Below, in pieces: positions 45,472 to 55,362 of a stretch of 64,000 nucleotides of DNA; the first letter of the stretch is position 1, and the number at the start of each line of letters is the position of its first letter. The stretch is from Shewanella gelidii. Its GTDB lineage: Bacteria > Pseudomonadota > Gammaproteobacteria > Enterobacterales > Shewanellaceae. The position numbers and the translations under genes were made by a program. Location: positions 372,001 through 436,000 of the forward strand of contig NZ_BMPZ01000003.1 of NCBI RefSeq assembly GCF_014647855.1, read 5' to 3'. The notes under the pieces were generated by a model. The model was not told where the DNA came from and searched no databases. It worked only from the letters and a program-made list of their open reading frames with translations.

Positions 45472-47138
45472 TCTTTCTCCAAGGTTTCAATCATATCGCT
45501 ATTTGACGCTCCAGGGGGAACTAGAGGCCAAACGTTAAATGCATCGTCAATTGCAACGTGAAGGAAATACGGACCTTCACTATTTAGCATTTCATCCAAA
45601 GCAGGCTCAACTTCTTCGGCTGTACTGATTTGCTTACCAGGAATGTCAAAAGCACTAGCAAGTGTGACAAAGTCAGGGTTATCGGATAAGTCGGTTTCAC
45701 TAAAGCGCTCCTCAAAGAATAGGTGCTGCCATTGCTTCACCATACCCAGCTTCTGGTTATCCAGTAGGAGGATTTTCACTGGCAGTTTACGGCGTTTAAT
45801 CGTGGTCAACTCTTGGATGTTCATCATGATTGAGCCATCGCCAGAAACCACCACAACTTTAGCGTCTGGTCGCGCGACTTGCGCGCCAATTCCAGAAGGC
45901 AAACCAAAGCCCATCGTACCAAGGCCCGAACTCGACAAATGATCTTCTGGACGACGGAACCACATATGTTGCGCAACCCACATCTGGTGTTGGCCAACAT
46001 CACAAGAAACCACACTATCTTCCGGCAATTTATCCGCTAATGTTCGTAGCATTCTTGGAGCAAAGACCAGCGAGCCTGGATGGTTATAATTAAACTCATG
46101 CTCTGCTTTCAGCGCAGCTACTTCTGCTTTCCAAGGTTCAATATCAAGCGTCATCGACAGTGCAGGTAGCACTTCGCGAAGATCTTCTGTTATTGCAACA
46201 TCTGGTGCACGCAATTTACCAAGCTCCGCTGCATCAATATCTAAGTGAACGACTTTAGCTTTGCTTGCAAAGCTATCAAGCCGTCCGGTCACGCGATCAT
46301 CAAAACGCGCGCCGACAACCAGCAATAAATCACTCGCTTGCACCGCAAGATTTCCAGCTTTACTTCCATGCATACCAAGCAAGCCAAGGTAGAGTGGATT
46401 CTCTTTATCCATTGCCCCCAACCCCTTCAAGGTTGCGACAGAGGGCATTCCAGTTTGCTTGGCAAAATCTCGAAGCTGCTCAACAGCGCCTGCCATCCCC
46501 ACACCACCACCAACATAAAGAATGGGCGCTTTGCTTGCTCGGATCAGCTGTTTGGCTTGTTCAAGATTTGAAATGGTCTCAACCACCGGCGTTTCCAGTG
46601 CTTGCAACGGCGTCTGATACTGCATTTCAGCTAACTGAATATCTTTAGGGATATCGACAAGTACAGGCCCAGGGCGACCAGAGGCCGCGACTTCAAAGGC
46701 TTTATAGAGAGTCGGCACGAGCTCATCAATACTGCGAACCATAAAACTATGCTTGGTGACAGCCAGTGACATGCCTAATACATCAATTTCTTGAAATGCA
46801 TCGGTACCAACTACTGCCGAGGCGACTTGACCAGTGATGGCAACCACGGGAATAGAATCAAGTAAAGCATCTGCAAGCGACGTCACCAGGTTGGTTGCGC
46901 CAGGGCCTGATGTTGCAAAGCAAACTCCAGTTTTACCGCTCGCTCTTGCGTATCCGAGTGCGGCGAATGCAGCCCCTTGCTCATGACGACTGAGTAAATG
47001 ATCAACTTCACTGCCATACAATGCATCATAAATGGGCATGATTGCACCACCCGGATAGCCAAATACTGTGGTAGTTCCGTGAGCCGCTAGCACTTTAATA
47101 ACTGCGTCGGCTCCTCTCATCGTCTGCCCTTGTTCCAT
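45468..47138 (-). CDS. ilvG: Acetolactate synthase II, large subunit
   Basis: 556 residues from ATG 47138; a start at 47120 (MRGADAV) aligns with the E. coli IlvG N-terminus and is possible too. TDP-enzyme signatures: [17 protein letters not shown] with the catalytic Glu in [19 protein letters not shown], and the cofactor Mg site [15 protein letters not shown] followed by Asn. It makes acetolactate and acetohydroxybutyrate. The frame is intact, unlike E. coli K-12. Expression is attenuated via the upstream ilvL leader. Confidence 0.95.
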   Translation of the reverse strand: MEQGQTMRGADAVIKVLAAHGTTTVFGYPGGAIMPIYDALYGSEVDHLLSRHEQGAAFAALGYARASGKTGVCFATSGPGATNLVTSLADALLDSIPVVAITGQVASAVVGTDAFQEIDVLGMSLAVTKHSFMVRSIDELVPTLYKAFEVAASGRPGPVLVDIPKDIQLAEMQYQTPLQALETPVVETISNLEQAKQLIRASKAPILYVGGGVGMAGAVEQLRDFAKQTGMPSVATLKGLGAMDKENPLYLGLLGMHGSKAGNLAVQASDLLLVVGARFDDRVTGRLDSFASKAKVVHLDIDAAELGKLRAPDVAITEDLREVLPALSMTLDIEPWKAEVAALKAEHEFNYNHPGSLVFAPRMLRTLADKLPEDSVVSCDVGQHQMWVAQHMWFRRPEDHLSSSGLGTMGFGLPSGIGAQVARPDAKVVVVSGDGSIMMNIQELTTIKRRKLPVKILLLDNQKLGMVKQWQHLFFEERFSETDLSDNPDFVTLASAFDIPGKQISTAEEVEPALDEMLNSEGPYFLHVAIDDAFNVWPLVPPGASNSDMIETLEKE

Positions 47139-47192
47139 ATACTGCACTCGCTCATTGCTTTATCGTGTGGTTGTTATTTATTTTTAGCCCTA

Positions 47193-47231
47193 GAAAAACA
47201 AAACCCCCCGGTCCTTTCGGAGCGGGGGGTT
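47193..47231 (-). terminator. ilv attenuator (leader terminator)
   Basis: AACCCCCCG (47202-47210), loop of 12 nt, CGGGGGGTT (47223-47231), then a T-rich tract on the reverse strand. It lies between the leader peptide stop and ilvG, as in amino-acid biosynthetic attenuators. Confidence 0.9.
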
Positions 47232-47249
47232 ATGCAATTTGACTTTGAC

Positions 47250-47345
47250 TTAACTCTGTCTGTTTGCCGTGCGAATCCCCCGCTGTGATCTAATAATCAC
47301 AACGCTAATAATCACGAGAATTCGTTTCGTCAGTTGACTCAACAT
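47250..47345 (-). CDS. ilvL: IlvL leader peptide
   Basis: A 31-codon frame from ATG 47345 to TAA at 47250-47252. Residues 8-19 read RILVIISVVIIR: nine of ten residues at 9-18 are Ile, Leu or Val. Such a run is the sensor of branched-chain aminoacyl-tRNA supply. A G+C-rich terminator lies 19 bp downstream and ilvG follows. The ATG has a weak AGGAT-like ribosome site. Too short for normal gene calling. Confidence 0.88.
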   Translation of the reverse strand: MLSQLTKRILVIISVVIIRSQRGIRTANRQS

Positions 47346-47667
47346 AGCTAACCCAATCCTAATCTAATTAATCTCTAGTCTAATACTCTGTTGCTTACGG
47401 CCCGATAAGTCTGACTTGCCTCTGCTTATTCGGCGCGCTGAAGTTAAATTCTTGTTACTGCATTGCAGCGACCCCTAAGATGTATCATAGACGTGCTCAA
47501 AAACACAACAAAAAAAACTTCAAATCACGATTTATTCACTTTAAATGCAAACTCAAGCACATTTTTGGTGCAAACAACCCATTTCATTAGGGTATGACTA
47601 TTCACCAAAGTGAATACATTTTGATTCAAAAGTCGCCTATAACAAAGCGCATTAGCGGTGAGAAATC
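47346..47667. promoter_or_regulatory. ilv leader promoter region
   Basis: A+T-rich stretch between ilvC and ilvL. It must contain the ilvGMDA promoter, but I could not pick -35 and -10 elements with confidence. Confidence 0.4.
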
Positions 47668-47694
47668 GCGATGTAAAAAATATATTTACATCGC
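47668..47694 (-). terminator. Hairpin after ilvC
   Basis: GCGATGTAAA (47668-47677), loop AAATATA, TTTACATCGC (47685-47694), 10 bp past ilvC. It lacks a good T-tract, so it may be a weak terminator or 3' stabiliser. Confidence 0.5.
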
Positions 47695-47704
47695 ATTAAC
47701 TTGA

Positions 47705-49186
47705 TTAAGCTTCTTCAACCAGACGCTTCATGTCTGTCATGTAGCCACGAAGTTCTGCACCGATATATTCAACTTCGGTATTGCGAATAGCTTCATTCAC
47801 TTCGATAAGACGTAGGTTATCGACCTTATTGCTTTCAACTTCTAAAGCAGCACCGAGCACTTCTGCTGGCATCGCATTGACATAGTCTTTTAGCATAGGG
47901 AGCGCCGCGTGGTTGAATAAGTAACAACCGTATTCAGCCGTGTCAGAAATCACTACGTTCATTTCATACAAACGCTTACGAGCAATCGTATTTGCAATCA
48001 ATGGCGTCTCATGGAGCGACTCATAATATGCAGACTCTTCAACGATACCTGCTGCAACCATCGTATCAAAAGCAAGCTCTACACCCGCCTTAACCATGGC
48101 AACAAGGAAGATCCCTTTATCAAAATAGGTTTGCTCGTCGATTTCTTCATCACATGCTGGCGCATTTTCAAAAGCAGTTTCATTGGTTTCAGCACGCCAC
48201 TTTAATAAGTTGGCATCGTCATTTGCCCAATCAGCCATCATCGTTTCAGAGAAGTGACCACTGATGATGTCATCCATGTGCTTTTCAAATAATGGCGCTA
48301 GAATTTCCTTCAGCTCATCAGCCATATCATAAGCTTTGATTTTCGCAGGATTTGACAGTCTATCCATCATGTTGGTGATACCACCATGTTTCAAGGCTTC
48401 CGTGACTGTTTCCCAACCTTGCTGAATCAGCTTCGCTGCGTAGCCAGGCTCTACACCATCAGCAACCATCTTTTCATAGCCAAGAATTGCGCCGGTTTGC
48501 AGCATGCCACATAGAATCGTTTGCTCACCCATCAAGTCAGATTTAACTTCTGCAATGAAAGAAGATAAAAGAACACCGGCACGATCACCGCCCGTTGCAC
48601 TTGCATAGGCTTTGGCAATATCTAAACCGTCGCCATTTGGATCATTTTCAGGATGCACAGCGATCAATGTCGGTACACCAAATCCACGCTTGTATTCTTC
48701 GCGAACTTCAGTACCTGGACACTTAGGTGCAACCATCACAACCGTTATATCTGAACGTACTTGCATGCCTTCTTCAACAATGTTGAAACCATGTGAGTAA
48801 GACAGTGTTGCGCCTTCTTTCATCAATGGCATCACGGTTGATACAACATTGGTGTGTTGCTTGTCAGGCGTCAGGTTGAGTACAAGGTCAGCATCTGGGA
48901 TCATTTCTTCAAATGAACCCACTTTAAAACCATTTTCAGTCGCACGTTGGAATGAAGCACGCTTCTCTGCGATGGCTTGAGCTCGCAATGCATAAGAGAT
49001 GTTGAGGCCAGAATCACGCATGTTTAAACCTTGGTTCAAACCTTGAGCACCACAACCTAAGATGACAATGTTCCAATCTTTGATGTAACTGCAGCCTTCG
49101 CTAAATTCAGCAGGGTCCATGAAACGACATTGTGACAATTGCGCCAACTGCTGACGCAAATTCAAAGAGTTAAAATAGTTAGCCAT
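47705..49186 (-). CDS. ilvC: Ketol-acid reductoisomerase, class II
   Basis: 493 residues from ATG 49186, preceded by AGGTGGA. NADPH fold is [21 protein letters not shown] (near residue 38) with the Mg-binding acidic residues in [13 protein letters not shown]. The long class II form with duplicated C-terminal domain, as in enteric bacteria. It isomerises and reduces acetolactate and acetohydroxybutyrate. Divergent from ilvY. Confidence 0.96.
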   Translation of the reverse strand: MANYFNSLNLRQQLAQLSQCRFMDPAEFSEGCSYIKDWNIVILGCGAQGLNQGLNMRDSGLNISYALRAQAIAEKRASFQRATENGFKVGSFEEMIPDADLVLNLTPDKQHTNVVSTVMPLMKEGATLSYSHGFNIVEEGMQVRSDITVVMVAPKCPGTEVREEYKRGFGVPTLIAVHPENDPNGDGLDIAKAYASATGGDRAGVLLSSFIAEVKSDLMGEQTILCGMLQTGAILGYEKMVADGVEPGYAAKLIQQGWETVTEALKHGGITNMMDRLSNPAKIKAYDMADELKEILAPLFEKHMDDIISGHFSETMMADWANDDANLLKWRAETNETAFENAPACDEEIDEQTYFDKGIFLVAMVKAGVELAFDTMVAAGIVEESAYYESLHETPLIANTIARKRLYEMNVVISDTAEYGCYLFNHAALPMLKDYVNAMPAEVLGAALEVESNKVDNLRLIEVNEAIRNTEVEYIGAELRGYMTDMKRLVEEA

Positions 49187-49261
49187 CGGGTGTTCCACCT
49201 TGTAATTGGATGTTTGTAGGGTGCAAGTTGCAATGCATGTCTGCACGAATTAAACACACTA

Positions 49262-49323
49262 TAGCGCAAGCTTTTAATTGCTTAAAATGATATATTCGGA
49301 ACATTACGTTGCAATTTACGCAA
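49262..49323. promoter_or_regulatory. Probable IlvY operators of the ilvY-ilvC promoter region
   Basis: Dyads GCAA-N8-TTGC near 49266-49281 and TTGC-N7-GCAA (49309-49323) lie between the divergent genes. They resemble the TTGCAA-type half-sites used by IlvY. LysR-type sites usually show this T-N11-A form. Confidence 0.55.
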
Positions 49324-49383
49324 TACGATTTCATCTGCTTCAATGCAGCAATCCTCGTCAAGTTAGCATAATGGAGAAGTCAC

Positions 49384-50256
49384 ATGGATATCCGTACGAT
49401 TAAGTTATTTTTACATCTTTGTGATAGCTTGCATTTTGCAAAAACGGCGCAGCAAATGCACATGAGTCCTTCCACACTAAGCCGCGCGCTGCAGCGTCTT
49501 GAAGACGAGGTTGGCGCCAAGTTATTACAGCGAGACAATCGCAGCGTCACCATTACCAGTGCCGGGCTAGAATTCCAACAGTTTGCTCAGCAAACGCTAC
49601 AAAGTTGGCAAACAATGCGCTCTCGCATCGGCCCACATCAAGATTTGCTCAGGGGAAAGATTAATATCTTTTGCTCAGTAACCGCAGCCTACAGCCATTT
49701 ACCTGAATTGCTCGACCAATTTAGGCGAGAGCACCCGCTGGTTGAAATTTCGCTGAGGACAGGTGATCCCGCCAATGCAGTAACCGAGGTGATGCAGAAT
49801 CGCGCGGATATTGCGATAGCGGCTTTACCAGATACATTTCCAAATAGCCTACACTTTTCAAAGATTGAAGATATTCCTCTAAGTGTAATTGCGCCAAACT
49901 TACCTGGACCACTACAGGAACAGCTCAATCAAAAGCAAATCGATTGGCCTTCGTTACCATTTATCGTGCAAGACCATGGGCCTGGCAGAAAGCGCGCTGA
50001 CAATTGGTTCAGCCAGATGGGCTTCAAGCCACAAATTTACGCGCAGGTGTCAGGCCATGAAGCCGTGGTTTCCATGGTGGCGCTGGGATTTGGGCTAAGC
50101 ATCACCCCTGAAGTTGTGGTCACCAATAGCCCAGTAAGAGATCGAATCCAGATGCTACAATCTCCTATAGACATTCCTGTTTTTGAATTAGGTTGTTGTT
50201 GTAAACAAAACCGCTATGAGGAACCAGCAATCAAAGCATTTTTGGAAGTTCTCTAA
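49384..50256 (+). CDS. ilvY: LysR-type activator of ilvC
   Basis: 290 residues. The winged helix is in the first 60 residues (HFAKTAQQMHMSPSTLSRALQRLEDEVGAKLLQRD). The effector domain from about 90 would bind acetolactate or acetohydroxybutyrate. Divergent position next to ilvC is diagnostic. GGAGAAG precedes the ATG. Confidence 0.93.
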   Translation: MDIRTIKLFLHLCDSLHFAKTAQQMHMSPSTLSRALQRLEDEVGAKLLQRDNRSVTITSAGLEFQQFAQQTLQSWQTMRSRIGPHQDLLRGKINIFCSVTAAYSHLPELLDQFRREHPLVEISLRTGDPANAVTEVMQNRADIAIAALPDTFPNSLHFSKIEDIPLSVIAPNLPGPLQEQLNQKQIDWPSLPFIVQDHGPGRKRADNWFSQMGFKPQIYAQVSGHEAVVSMVALGFGLSITPEVVVTNSPVRDRIQMLQSPIDIPVFELGCCCKQNRYEEPAIKAFLEVL

Positions 50257-50487
50257 CAGTCCTTAAACGAAACAACCGAATCAGCTTATACCTATTTTTA
50301 TATATATGACAGTAACTTGGGCAGAGACCCGACAACGAAGTGAACAATGAAAAGAGACATAACGCAAAGAAATAACATTTGTTGCTCAGTTGTTTAGCAT
50401 CTGCAATGGTTTTCAATAGATAAATCCCTATACTTAGTCGACCAAAACAAATATCGAACGGCGTGTGTTAAATACCGAGATTGGTAA

Positions 50488-51288
50488 ATGAATTTACTCG
50501 CGATGCTTTTGACCTTTAGCGGATTGATTGGCTTACTGTTTGCCATCAAACCGAGCTATAAGATCTGCACCTTACCTGAATATCGAAATTCGGGCTGGTA
50601 TTTGCTATTTGTGATGATTCTCTTTTTTATTTTTGGTTATCTAGGCTTCCTCTGGCTGCTATTCAAGCAAAGTACTGGCAATTATGAACTCGTTGTCGCG
50701 GCAATTTTCGCCGGCGGCGGCATGTTTGTTTATGCCGTCACCAAAATGAGTAAAAAAACCATTCTTAGCCTGCAAGATATTGTCAAAGAAAAGCACTACC
50801 AATCTCGCCACGATATGTTAACGCAGCTCCCGAATCGCACACTGTTTTATGAGAAAGCGGATCAACTCATCAGCCAAAAGGTTGCTAAATTTAGCTGTTT
50901 AATGCTCGATTTGAATGACTTTAAAATTATCAACGACACCTTTGGCCATGCAAGAGGCGATGAGGTATTACAGATCCTCGCACAACGGCTCATGCAAACC
51001 GTACCAAGTGAAGCGACACCGGCACGAATTGGTGGTGATGAACTTGCAGTGCTGTTGCCAAAAGCAAGTGCTCAAGAAGCGTTTGAAATTGCACGCTCAA
51101 TTCAGCATGCCTTTAAAGAGGATATTGAGTGTAAAGATTATAAATTGGGGATTGGCGTGAGCATCGGTATTGTGGAATACCCAGACCATGGAGAAAGCAA
51201 AGAAACGCTACTCAAAAATGCCGATACCGCCATGTACCAAGCCAAGTACAACGACAATAATTGCCAAGTTTTCCATAAATTTTTGTAG
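50488..51288 (+). CDS. Membrane GGDEF-domain protein with degenerate GGDEL motif
   Basis: 266 residues. Three N-terminal hydrophobic spans (about 3-20, 38-60, 68-85) precede a coiled linker and a GGDEF domain (105-265). The active-site loop reads GGDEL, and no RxxD inhibitory site lies before it. GGDEL may still allow cyclase activity or make it a GTP- or c-di-GMP-binding receptor. Substrate-contact residues FKIINDTFGHARGDEV are kept. Monocistronic. Confidence 0.82.
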   Translation: MNLLAMLLTFSGLIGLLFAIKPSYKICTLPEYRNSGWYLLFVMILFFIFGYLGFLWLLFKQSTGNYELVVAAIFAGGGMFVYAVTKMSKKTILSLQDIVKEKHYQSRHDMLTQLPNRTLFYEKADQLISQKVAKFSCLMLDLNDFKIINDTFGHARGDEVLQILAQRLMQTVPSEATPARIGGDELAVLLPKASAQEAFEIARSIQHAFKEDIECKDYKLGIGVSIGIVEYPDHGESKETLLKNADTAMYQAKYNDNNCQVFHKFL

Positions 51289-51609
51289 TCCACACAGTGT
51301 TCAGTTTAGCAATGATATATTTAGACACCCTCCCTGCGTCGCTAATCTTGGCGATCCAGAACAGTACTCGCAGCCTACGTCTCTGTACCAACACTCTCCA
51401 TTGTCCCGAAAAATCACGCCATGCGGTTAGATTCACTTCAAAGTATGCACCTAAACTTAGGATTGCAAAAATCGATGCTTTGCCGCCTGCACAACAAACA
51501 TTAGCAATCAATCAATAAACAACTACAATTCCTAAGGCAGCATTTTGACCCTCAATTCATAACACAATGGAATGTATAAACCGCCTGATCTCGAACAAAA
51601 GGAATTGTT
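51289..51609. other. Gap between GGDEL and comM genes
   Basis: Several frames of 60-100 codons cross this stretch on both strands, but none has a ribosome site or recognisable motif and they overlap one another. I see no repeat or strong hairpin. Confidence 0.4.
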
Positions 51610-53136
51610 ATGGCAATAGCTTGTATCACCACCCGAGCCAGCAACGGCGTTGACGCCCCAAAAGTTACCGTAGAAGTTCACCTGAGCAATGGCTTACCTG
51701 CATTTAATCTTGTTGGGCTTCCCGAAACATCGGTGAAAGAAGCCAAAGAACGCGTAAGAAGCGCTTTGATTAATGCCGGATTTGAGTTCCCAATGCGTCG
51801 CATCACGGTCAATCTCGCACCAGCAGATTTACCCAAACAGGGCGGTCGTTACGATTTACCCATTGCAATTGGCATTCTTGCGGCTTCAGGGCAAATCCCC
51901 GATGAAAGCACCCAGCGAATGGAATTTGTTGGAGAGCTGGCATTGTCTGGTGAGATCAGGGGATGTAGCGGATTACTGCCTGTCATCATTGCTACTCAGC
52001 AGGCAGATGTTCGCGTTGTTATCCCATTAGAGAATCAAGATGAAGCCCGCCTTGTCGGTTATCAGCAAGTGTTTTTGACTCAACATTTGCAGACTCTCGC
52101 CGCATTTTTACATGGACAAGCAGAGCTCCCTAATATCAATACGGATCTAGAATGGCTCGAGCCGAACCTAGCCCAAAGCCATCTTTGCTTTAGTGATGTC
52201 ATCGGTCAACATCATGCAAAACTGGGCCTAGAAATTGCCGCAGCAGGAAAACATAATTTACTAATGCTCGGCCCCCCAGGTACTGGTAAGACGATGTTGG
52301 CGAGTCGGATCATGCAGTTGCTCCCACCTTTACAATATAATGAAGCGTTAGAAGTAGCAGCACTGCACTCTGTTGCAGGGCTAAGCACAAAATTAGAAAA
52401 TTTTGTCCGTCGGCCATTTCGTAGCCCCCATCATACCGCTTCGGCGATTTCTCTTGTTGGCGGAGGAGCAGTTCCCAAACCAGGAGAAATATCTCTAGCG
52501 CACCATGGCGTGTTATTTCTTGATGAATTGACAGAATTCCCCAGAAAAGTACTCGATTGTTTACGTGAACCCATGGAAACCGGTGAAGTCGTGATCTCTA
52601 GAGCTGCAGCCAAACTCACCTTTCAAAGCAAATTCCAGTTAATCGCCGCAATGAACCCAAGCCCTTGTGGCGATACAGATGAGCACGCACGAGCAACGCC
52701 TGACCAAATATTGCGTTATCTCTCTCGACTATCCGGACCATTCCTCGACCGATTCGATCTCACGCTTGAGGTACCTCGGCTCCCCGAAGGCTCGCTTGCA
52801 AAACATCAGATAGATTCTGAGAAATCTACAGATATTGCCGAGCGTGTGGCCGCAGCACAAGCAATGCAGCAGCAGCGACAAGGAAAACCTAATCATGAAC
52901 TTTCGGGTAATGAGCTCAAGCAGGTGGGTGGCTTTAAACAAGAGGATTTACAATTCTTAGAAGCAAGCGTGAACAAGTTAGGACTATCAATTCGAAGCTT
53001 CCATAAATTACAGCGGGTAGCACGAACAATTGCGGATTTGAACCAACAACCTCAGGTTGAAAAACGCCACCTTGCACAAGCACTCGGTTATCGAGCGATG
53101 GATAGGCTCTTACAGCGGCTGAGCAAACAATCGTAA
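51610..53136 (+). CDS. comM: ComM/YifB Mg-chelatase-like AAA+ ATPase
   Basis: 508 residues. The N-terminal ChlI-like domain starts VEVHLSNGLPAFNLVGLPE. Walker A is MLGPPGTGKTMLAS (near residue 219), Walker B is VLFLDELTEF, and a C-terminal Mg-chelatase domain follows. ComM is a hexameric helicase that promotes branch migration in natural transformation. AAAAGGAATTG precedes the ATG. Its neighbourhood next to the ilv genes is common in gammaproteobacteria. Confidence 0.93.
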   Translation: MAIACITTRASNGVDAPKVTVEVHLSNGLPAFNLVGLPETSVKEAKERVRSALINAGFEFPMRRITVNLAPADLPKQGGRYDLPIAIGILAASGQIPDESTQRMEFVGELALSGEIRGCSGLLPVIIATQQADVRVVIPLENQDEARLVGYQQVFLTQHLQTLAAFLHGQAELPNINTDLEWLEPNLAQSHLCFSDVIGQHHAKLGLEIAAAGKHNLLMLGPPGTGKTMLASRIMQLLPPLQYNEALEVAALHSVAGLSTKLENFVRRPFRSPHHTASAISLVGGGAVPKPGEISLAHHGVLFLDELTEFPRKVLDCLREPMETGEVVISRAAAKLTFQSKFQLIAAMNPSPCGDTDEHARATPDQILRYLSRLSGPFLDRFDLTLEVPRLPEGSLAKHQIDSEKSTDIAERVAAAQAMQQQRQGKPNHELSGNELKQVGGFKQEDLQFLEASVNKLGLSIRSFHKLQRVARTIADLNQQPQVEKRHLAQALGYRAMDRLLQRLSKQS

Positions 53137-53284
53137 ATATCATAGGATCAGCCTTGAAATTTTGTTAACAAACTAGAATTTGATTGTAAAAGTCAAGGAT
53201 ATACACCGCAAAATAGCATGAACAGATTGAGCCAATGTCGCGCAACGAGTACCATAGACCTCCAATTTTTACAGGGAAATTTCA

Positions 53285-54196
53285 ATGGCTGCTGTTTTGT
53301 CACGAATAACGGGTTCAATCGCATTCTTATGTTACATCGCAAATACACTCTTTTGGGTGTTCCCTATATTCGTCTTCAGCATCATCAAACTTATCCCCGT
53401 TGCACCACTTCGGCTTGCCATCAATTACTTGCTCGATGCCTGTGCATCCGCTTGGATTAGTATTAACGGAATCGTCGAACGCATTTTACACCCGGTTAAA
53501 ATACACGCTTCTATCGACGCAAAGCTTGATAAAAATGAATGGTATATGGTGATAGCAAACCATCAGTCCTGGGTAGATATTCTCATTTTACAACGACTGT
53601 TTAACGGTAAGATTCCCTTTCTGAAGTTCTTTTTAAAACAGGAGCTAATCTTTGTTCCCTTTCTAGGGCTTGCTTGGTGGGCGCTAGACTTTCCATTTAT
53701 GAAACGCTACAGCACCGCCCAGTTGAAGAAAAATCCAAAGCTGCGCGGCAAAGATATAGAAATTACTCGTAAAGCCTGTGCAAAATTCAAATCAAAGCCT
53801 GTGAGCATCATGAACTTTGTTGAAGGTACTCGATTTCAGTCAAGTAAGCATCAAAAGCAAAATTCACCATATCAGCATCTTTTGCGCCCTAAAGCTGGCG
53901 GCTTGGCTTTCGCTTTATCGACCATGGGTGATCAATTAAACCAACTTGTGGATGTCACCATTTATTATCCAGAGAAGACACCAAGCTATTGGGAGTTTAT
54001 TAGTGGTCAATGTCAATCCGTGTATGTGGACGTGACTGTCAGTGAAATCCCTGCATCGATGAAGGGCGACTACGTCAACGATCGCCAGTTTAAACAACAA
54101 TTTCAATCTCAGCTTAACCACATTTGGTTGAAGAAAGACTCAACCATGAATCAACTGATTAAACAGAGTACGCAAGGAAACTCGCACGAATGCTAA
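53285..54196 (+). CDS. PlsC-family acyltransferase, first tandem copy (YihG-like)
   Basis: 303 residues. An N-terminal hydrophobic region (residues 5-60) is followed by ANHQSWVDILILQR with the catalytic HX4D, then LKFFLKQELIFVPFLGLAWWALDFPFMKR, and EGTRF. These are motifs I to III of lysophosphatidic-acid acyltransferases, closest to the YihG group. It would acylate a lysophospholipid at the inner membrane. The stop overlaps the second copy by 7 bp. Confidence 0.85.
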   Translation: MAAVLSRITGSIAFLCYIANTLFWVFPIFVFSIIKLIPVAPLRLAINYLLDACASAWISINGIVERILHPVKIHASIDAKLDKNEWYMVIANHQSWVDILILQRLFNGKIPFLKFFLKQELIFVPFLGLAWWALDFPFMKRYSTAQLKKNPKLRGKDIEITRKACAKFKSKPVSIMNFVEGTRFQSSKHQKQNSPYQHLLRPKAGGLAFALSTMGDQLNQLVDVTIYYPEKTPSYWEFISGQCQSVYVDVTVSEIPASMKGDYVNDRQFKQQFQSQLNHIWLKKDSTMNQLIKQSTQGNSHEC

Positions 54197-55125
54197 ACTT
54201 TTTACCCGGTCCGATTTTATTTGTTATGAGCCTTTCGCTATTGATTATCAATACCTTAGTGTGGGCCTCTCTCATCTGCATTGGCGGCCTTGTAAAGCTA
54301 TTGGTTCCTTTAAAGAGATTTCGCAATTTCGTAACCCAAATCATGAATAAATTGATGTGGGCTTGGGCTAGCTGTAATGGCGGGATTTTATTTTTACTTG
54401 CTAATTTTGAATGGGATATTGACGGTTTATCGGACCTTGACCCGCAAGGCTGGTACTTAGTGATTAGTAATCACTTAAGTGGCTTTGATATCGCGGTTCA
54501 AACCTATCTATTACGCAACAATATTCCAATGCTTAAGTTCTTCCTGAAAAAAGAGCTGATTTATGTCCCCTTCTTAGGCCTTGGGTGCTGGGCTTTAGAT
54601 ATGCCATTTATGCACCGGACAAGCCCTGCCAAATTAAAGAAAAACCCTAAGTTAAGGGGAAAAGACTTGCAAACGACACGCAAAGCATGTGAAAAGTTTA
54701 AGCACCTTCCTACGTCGATCATGAATTATGTTGAAGGAAGTCGTTTTACTGAAGAAAAAAGGCAACGCCAAGGTTCACCCTATCGTTACTTAATGCGCCC
54801 CAAAGCCGGAGGAGTTGCCTTTACGTTATCGGCAATGGGAGAGCAATTTACTGGCTTACTTGATATGACCATTCTGTACCCTGATGCACCGGAGAATATC
54901 TTACAAGCCGTAATGTTCGGCAAAGTGAAAAAAGTCATTGTGCGCGCAAGAGTAATAGACGTACCAGAAGTCGATGATAAGCAATATTTTAGCGATGCTC
55001 AGTATCGAGTGGATTTTCAACGCTGGCTAAACCAACTTTGGGATGAAAAAGATCAGCAGATCCATCAATTGCTGTTATCACATCAAGCAAGTACAACCAC
55101 CTATCAAGCAAGAGATCTCGCCTAA
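54190..55125 (+). CDS. PlsC-family acyltransferase, second tandem copy
   Basis: 311 residues, paralogous to the gene upstream throughout: SNHLSGFDI gives HX4D, then LKFFLKKELIYVPFLGLGCWALDMPFMHR and EGSRF. KKNPKLRGKD is nearly identical in both. Tandem duplication is the likely origin. The start overlaps the first copy by 7 bp, after GGAAACTCGCACGA. Differences at motif I (QSWV versus LSGF) may change acyl or head-group choice, by inference. Confidence 0.85.
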   Translation: MLNFLPGPILFVMSLSLLIINTLVWASLICIGGLVKLLVPLKRFRNFVTQIMNKLMWAWASCNGGILFLLANFEWDIDGLSDLDPQGWYLVISNHLSGFDIAVQTYLLRNNIPMLKFFLKKELIYVPFLGLGCWALDMPFMHRTSPAKLKKNPKLRGKDLQTTRKACEKFKHLPTSIMNYVEGSRFTEEKRQRQGSPYRYLMRPKAGGVAFTLSAMGEQFTGLLDMTILYPDAPENILQAVMFGKVKKVIVRARVIDVPEVDDKQYFSDAQYRVDFQRWLNQLWDEKDQQIHQLLLSHQASTTTYQARDLA

Positions 55126-55362
55126 GCTCCGCATTCCATTATTGCAGAAAATTGCTGCTGTGGTGCGGGGTTAAAGCAATTGACAACAAAGTCTCGGATG
55201 ATGGTATTATGGTCATCTAGCTTGAATGGATTTGGCCTAGACGAGTGTTCAATAAATTTGATGACTCAACCAGAACCATCGACTAAGCTAAAACACTGCT
55301 CGTTCCTGCTCAGTCGTATCATTTTTAAGTATTGATTGTCGTAGATTCTAGCGGAGATAAGC

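Noticed and set aside
51212-51511. 99-codon reverse frame and a 73-codon forward frame
   Set aside because: Each overlaps the other, neither has a ribosome site or motif, and the reverse one runs into the GGDEL gene.
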